Source: an uncultured Collinsella sp. (GTDB taxonomy: Bacteria > Actinomycetota > Coriobacteriia > Coriobacteriales > Coriobacteriaceae). Taken from it: a stretch of 7,135 nt of DNA. Positions 5,590-7,135 of the stretch are shown here, piece after piece. Each line of letters starts with the position of its first letter. Position 1 is the first letter of the stretch. The stretch is from assembly GCA_934658705.1 (NCBI GenBank), contig CAKUHP010000044.1:1-7135 (forward strand). The letters run 5' to 3'. The notes below the pieces were generated by a model. The model was not told the DNA's origin, ran no database searches, and was given only the letters and a program-made list of their open reading frames with translations. The position numbers and the translations under genes are program-made.

Positions 5590-5999
5590 TATATGCATTC
5601 TCTTCCATTTTTGGAGAGCCTCGCACTGGGAGACGCGATCGTCAACCTCTTCCCATAATCCGTATGCCCACATCTAGCTGCACCCCAAAAGTTATCCAAC
5701 AAACCACCCCAAAATGCGTTGACTCTGTAGCCAGGTGTGCCTGTTGTGCGATAAGCATCTTCGCAATGCGACGCCCACGCCAACACCCTCAAAATGTTGC
5801 GCAATTTACTTCCGGCTTTTGTACTTTGTTTGTTAGACATTCACAGCCCCGTCACCACATCGCAGCGCCATTTTGTCAGTATCTCGCCCGGTTTTTATCG
5901 AACCCCTCTCATTCACCTGCGGCAATGCGAATAATCTGGCAGAACAACCCCCCCCCCGGCGCTGCAAACAAGTGAGATGTTGTCCAACACATCCCAAAT
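5590..5999. other. gene-poor, degenerate-looking stretch
   Basis: No frame here shows family motifs with a credible ribosome-binding site. An 83-codon minus-strand frame (5589-5840) has a weak upstream GGGG and no recognisable domain. The stretch contains a C10 run (5948-5957) and two similar words, GTTATCCAACAA (5691-5702) and GTTGTCCAACAC (5979-5990). Intermediate GC and lack of coding signal fit decayed accessory DNA. Confidence 0.55.
5948..5957. repeat. C10 homopolymer tract
   Basis: Ten consecutive Cs, the longest single-base run in the window, lie about 45-50 nt upstream of the candidate promoter for the NusG-like gene. Tracts of this length can change length during replication. Here it lies outside any supported gene. 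Confidence 0.85.
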
Positions 6000-6027
6000 T
6001 TGGTTCCCTAATTCCTTGTGCTAGGAT
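6000..6027 (+). promoter_or_regulatory. candidate promoter upstream of the NusG-like gene
   Basis: An extended -10, TG-C-TAGGAT (6019-6027), has a weak -35, TTGGTT, at 6000-6005 (16-nt spacer). It would give a leader of roughly 450 nt before the NusG-like start. A second, weaker option is TTGTCT (6375-6380), a 17-nt spacer and GAATAT (6398-6403). Confidence 0.4.
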
Positions 6028-6478
6028 ACCTAACGTTACATGGGTTCAACTGTGCTTACGGCTCCAATAGGGCGCTGCGCACAGGGTCGATCAGCATCCG
6101 GCCGTAACGGCGGTGCCAGAAACACCACGAGCTCCAATAAAGTTGCCATGCGCAAAGGCTGCAAGTGATGACAAAGGTCTTAACCGTCGTTCTCGCAGAC
6201 ATTCCGCAATGGCAAAACGCAGTACGCCTTAGCTGTTTGCGTGCGTTCCAGTTTTGTACCCGCTTGACTGGGCCGCACGCAGCCAGCTGGGGATGCGGTC
6301 ATTTTGCGATACACGTCCGCGTCTCTAGCAACTGCATTTATACATACCGTTCACGGTGGGGCAGAGCCACGTGCTTGTCTAACTGGGCTCAGGGTTTGAA
6401 TATGGAGCGCCTTCGCGCACAAGCGCCCTGGCGTAGCCATACCCAAACCCCGTGAGCCACACGTAAGACAGCAAGGGG
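6028..6478 (+). other. possible long leader of the NusG-like gene
   Basis: About 450 nt without a convincing gene. A 96-codon frame (6165-6455) lacks recognisable motifs. A 9-nt word, GCTCCAATA, occurs twice (6061-6069 and 6131-6139). Genes for specialised NusG paralogues often sit behind long leaders, so this may be untranslated RNA. I see no clear terminator or riboswitch in it. Confidence 0.4.
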
Positions 6479-6481
6479 GTG
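6473..6481 (+). promoter_or_regulatory. ribosome-binding site deciding the NusG-like start
   Basis: AAGGGGGTG differs from the ideal AAGGAGGTG at one base. Its G-core is 8 nt from GTG 6488, while GTG 6479 and 6482 overlap or abut it, so 6488 is preferred. Confidence 0.7.
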
Positions 6482-6487
6482 GTGCTC

Positions 6488-7033
6488 GTGTGGTATGTGA
6501 TTCAGGTCATTAACGGTCGCGAAGACGTAATGCGCGAGCGCATCGAGCGCATGGTGCCGGCTGGTGCCATGCAAGAGCTCTTTTATCCCCAATATCAGAC
6601 CGAAATCAAGGTACACGGCGAATGGGTCAACACAACCAAGCCGTTGTTCCCCGGTTATCTTATCTGCGATACGGCAGACCCCCGAACCGTGCAACAGTAT
6701 CTGCTGCGCATGGACGACTTTGCCCGGGTGCTATCCCAGGACGGTCAGTTTGTGCCGCTGGCAAAAGAAGAGACCCAGCTCATTGGCAGCTTTACCCATA
6801 AGGGAGACAGGGTAGTGCCCATGAGCGAGGCCTTAAAGGACGGCGACCAGGTCGTAGTGACGGCCGGTCCGCTGCTGGGCCACGAAGGCCTGATCAAAAC
6901 CATTAACAGACGCAAGAGCACTGCCTATTTGGAAGTCGACCTGTGCGGCCGACGCGTAACCACCCGCGTGGGCCTCGCGGTGCTTTCCAACGAGCAGCGC
7001 ATCATGCGAAACCTCAAAAAGGCGATCGCCTAG
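6488..7033 (+). CDS. loaP: NusG-like specialised antiterminator (LoaP/UpxY type)
   Basis: A 181-residue NusG paralogue expected to bind elongating RNA polymerase and promote processive transcription of a specific long operon. The NusG N-terminal domain begins at once with WYVIQV and continues with the family motif KPLFPGYLICDT (about 51-62). A linker (about 90-115) leads to a KOW domain with GDQVVVTAGPLLGHEGLIK (about 119-137). Housekeeping NusG usually sits next to secE and rplK, which is not the case here, supporting a specialised paralogue. LoaP proteins occur in Bacillota and Actinobacteria and usually head polysaccharide or secondary-metabolite clusters. The operon would lie beyond 7135. 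The start GTG 6488 follows a near-perfect Shine-Dalgarno. The alternative GTG 6479 adds three residues. Confidence is high for NusG-like and moderate for LoaP rather than another paralogue class. Confidence 0.88.
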   Translation: MWYVIQVINGREDVMRERIERMVPAGAMQELFYPQYQTEIKVHGEWVNTTKPLFPGYLICDTADPRTVQQYLLRMDDFARVLSQDGQFVPLAKEETQLIGSFTHKGDRVVPMSEALKDGDQVVVTAGPLLGHEGLIKTINRRKSTAYLEVDLCGRRVTTRVGLAVLSNEQRIMRNLKKAIA

Positions 7034-7135
7034 CTGCAGGCGACTGTTTAACGGAACAGGGAGGATCCTCGGGGGCGGGGACGTAGGCAACGGGATCAAT
7101 AGGGAAGAGTAGAAGAGATTTGAACACCGAATCTA
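7034..7135 (+). other. leader region after the NusG-like gene, with two short stems
   Basis: No gene start is visible before the window ends. Stem CTGTT/AACAG (7044-7048 and 7055-7059, loop TAACGG) is followed by the palindrome GAGGATCCTC (7061-7070) and a G-rich stretch. LoaP-type factors are known to use an RNA hairpin in the leader of their target operon, so this is where such an element could lie. The assignment is speculative. Confidence 0.3.

Noticed and set aside
5589..5840. 83-codon minus-strand frame upstream of the LexA box
   Set aside because: Weak start context and no recognisable domain. It ends inside the LexA box, so it is kept only as part of the degenerate stretch.
6106..6118. 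Possible ops/JUMPstart element (GGCGGTGCC)
   Set aside because: It only partly matches GGCGGTAGC and lacks the rest of the element. Ops belongs to the RfaH system, not to LoaP-type factors.
6165..6455. 96-codon plus-strand frame before the NusG-like gene
   Set aside because: No motif, no good ribosome-binding site, and Cys/Trp/Arg-rich composition. More likely untranslated leader or spacer.
4197..7135. CRISPR array or integration repeats
   Set aside because: No regularly spaced repeats and no second copy of the tRNA 3' end are visible in the window.

Overview
The window fits a gut actinobacterium of the class Coriobacteriia, most likely Collinsella or a close relative. This is an inference from four things: GC-rich coding with strong third-position GC in glgB, the HAD gene and the thiamine pyrophosphokinase gene; an actinobacterial/Gram-positive-type LexA box; a NusG paralogue of the LoaP type; and the general gene style. 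No database search was possible.

Layout. Positions 1-2377 (minus strand) hold a 1,4-alpha-glucan branching enzyme (glgB) with an unusual lysine/alanine-rich, histone H1-like tail. It is followed on the same strand by what looks like the first codons of another gene at the window edge. Positions 2378-2708 are a divergent intergenic region with four copies of a TGGTAAAAC/GTTTACCA half-site arranged as inverted repeats, which looks like a regulator-binding array. Positions 2709-4049 (plus strand) are a two-gene unit: a HAD-superfamily phosphatase/phosphomutase-like protein and thiamine pyrophosphokinase. A 79-nt imperfect hairpin (4049-4127) resembling a REP/MITE-type element closes this unit.

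Positions 4155-4309 form a complete tRNA-Ala(GGC) transcription unit with promoter, tRNA and intrinsic terminator. Beyond it, base composition drops. A RhuM-Fic fusion gene (minus strand, 4419-5354) lies convergent to the tRNA. Upstream of it is a broken or frameshifted small ORF whose ATG lies 7 nt after a TATAAT box, and a perfect 12-bp core LexA box (GAAC-N4-GTTC) overlaps that promoter. This suggests SOS control of a Fic-domain effector and is the most interesting part of the window. Positions 5590-6487 have no convincing gene. They carry a C10 homopolymer, a plausible extended -10 promoter and what may be a long leader. Positions 6488-7033 (plus strand) encode a NusG-like specialised antiterminator (LoaP/UpxY type), usually the first gene of a polysaccharide or secondary-metabolite operon that would lie beyond the right edge.

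Functionally the window joins a conserved core (glycogen branching, thiamine diphosphate synthesis, a tRNA) to an accessory stretch starting at the tRNA gene (stress-linked Fic protein, degenerate DNA, antiterminator for a surface or secondary-metabolism locus).
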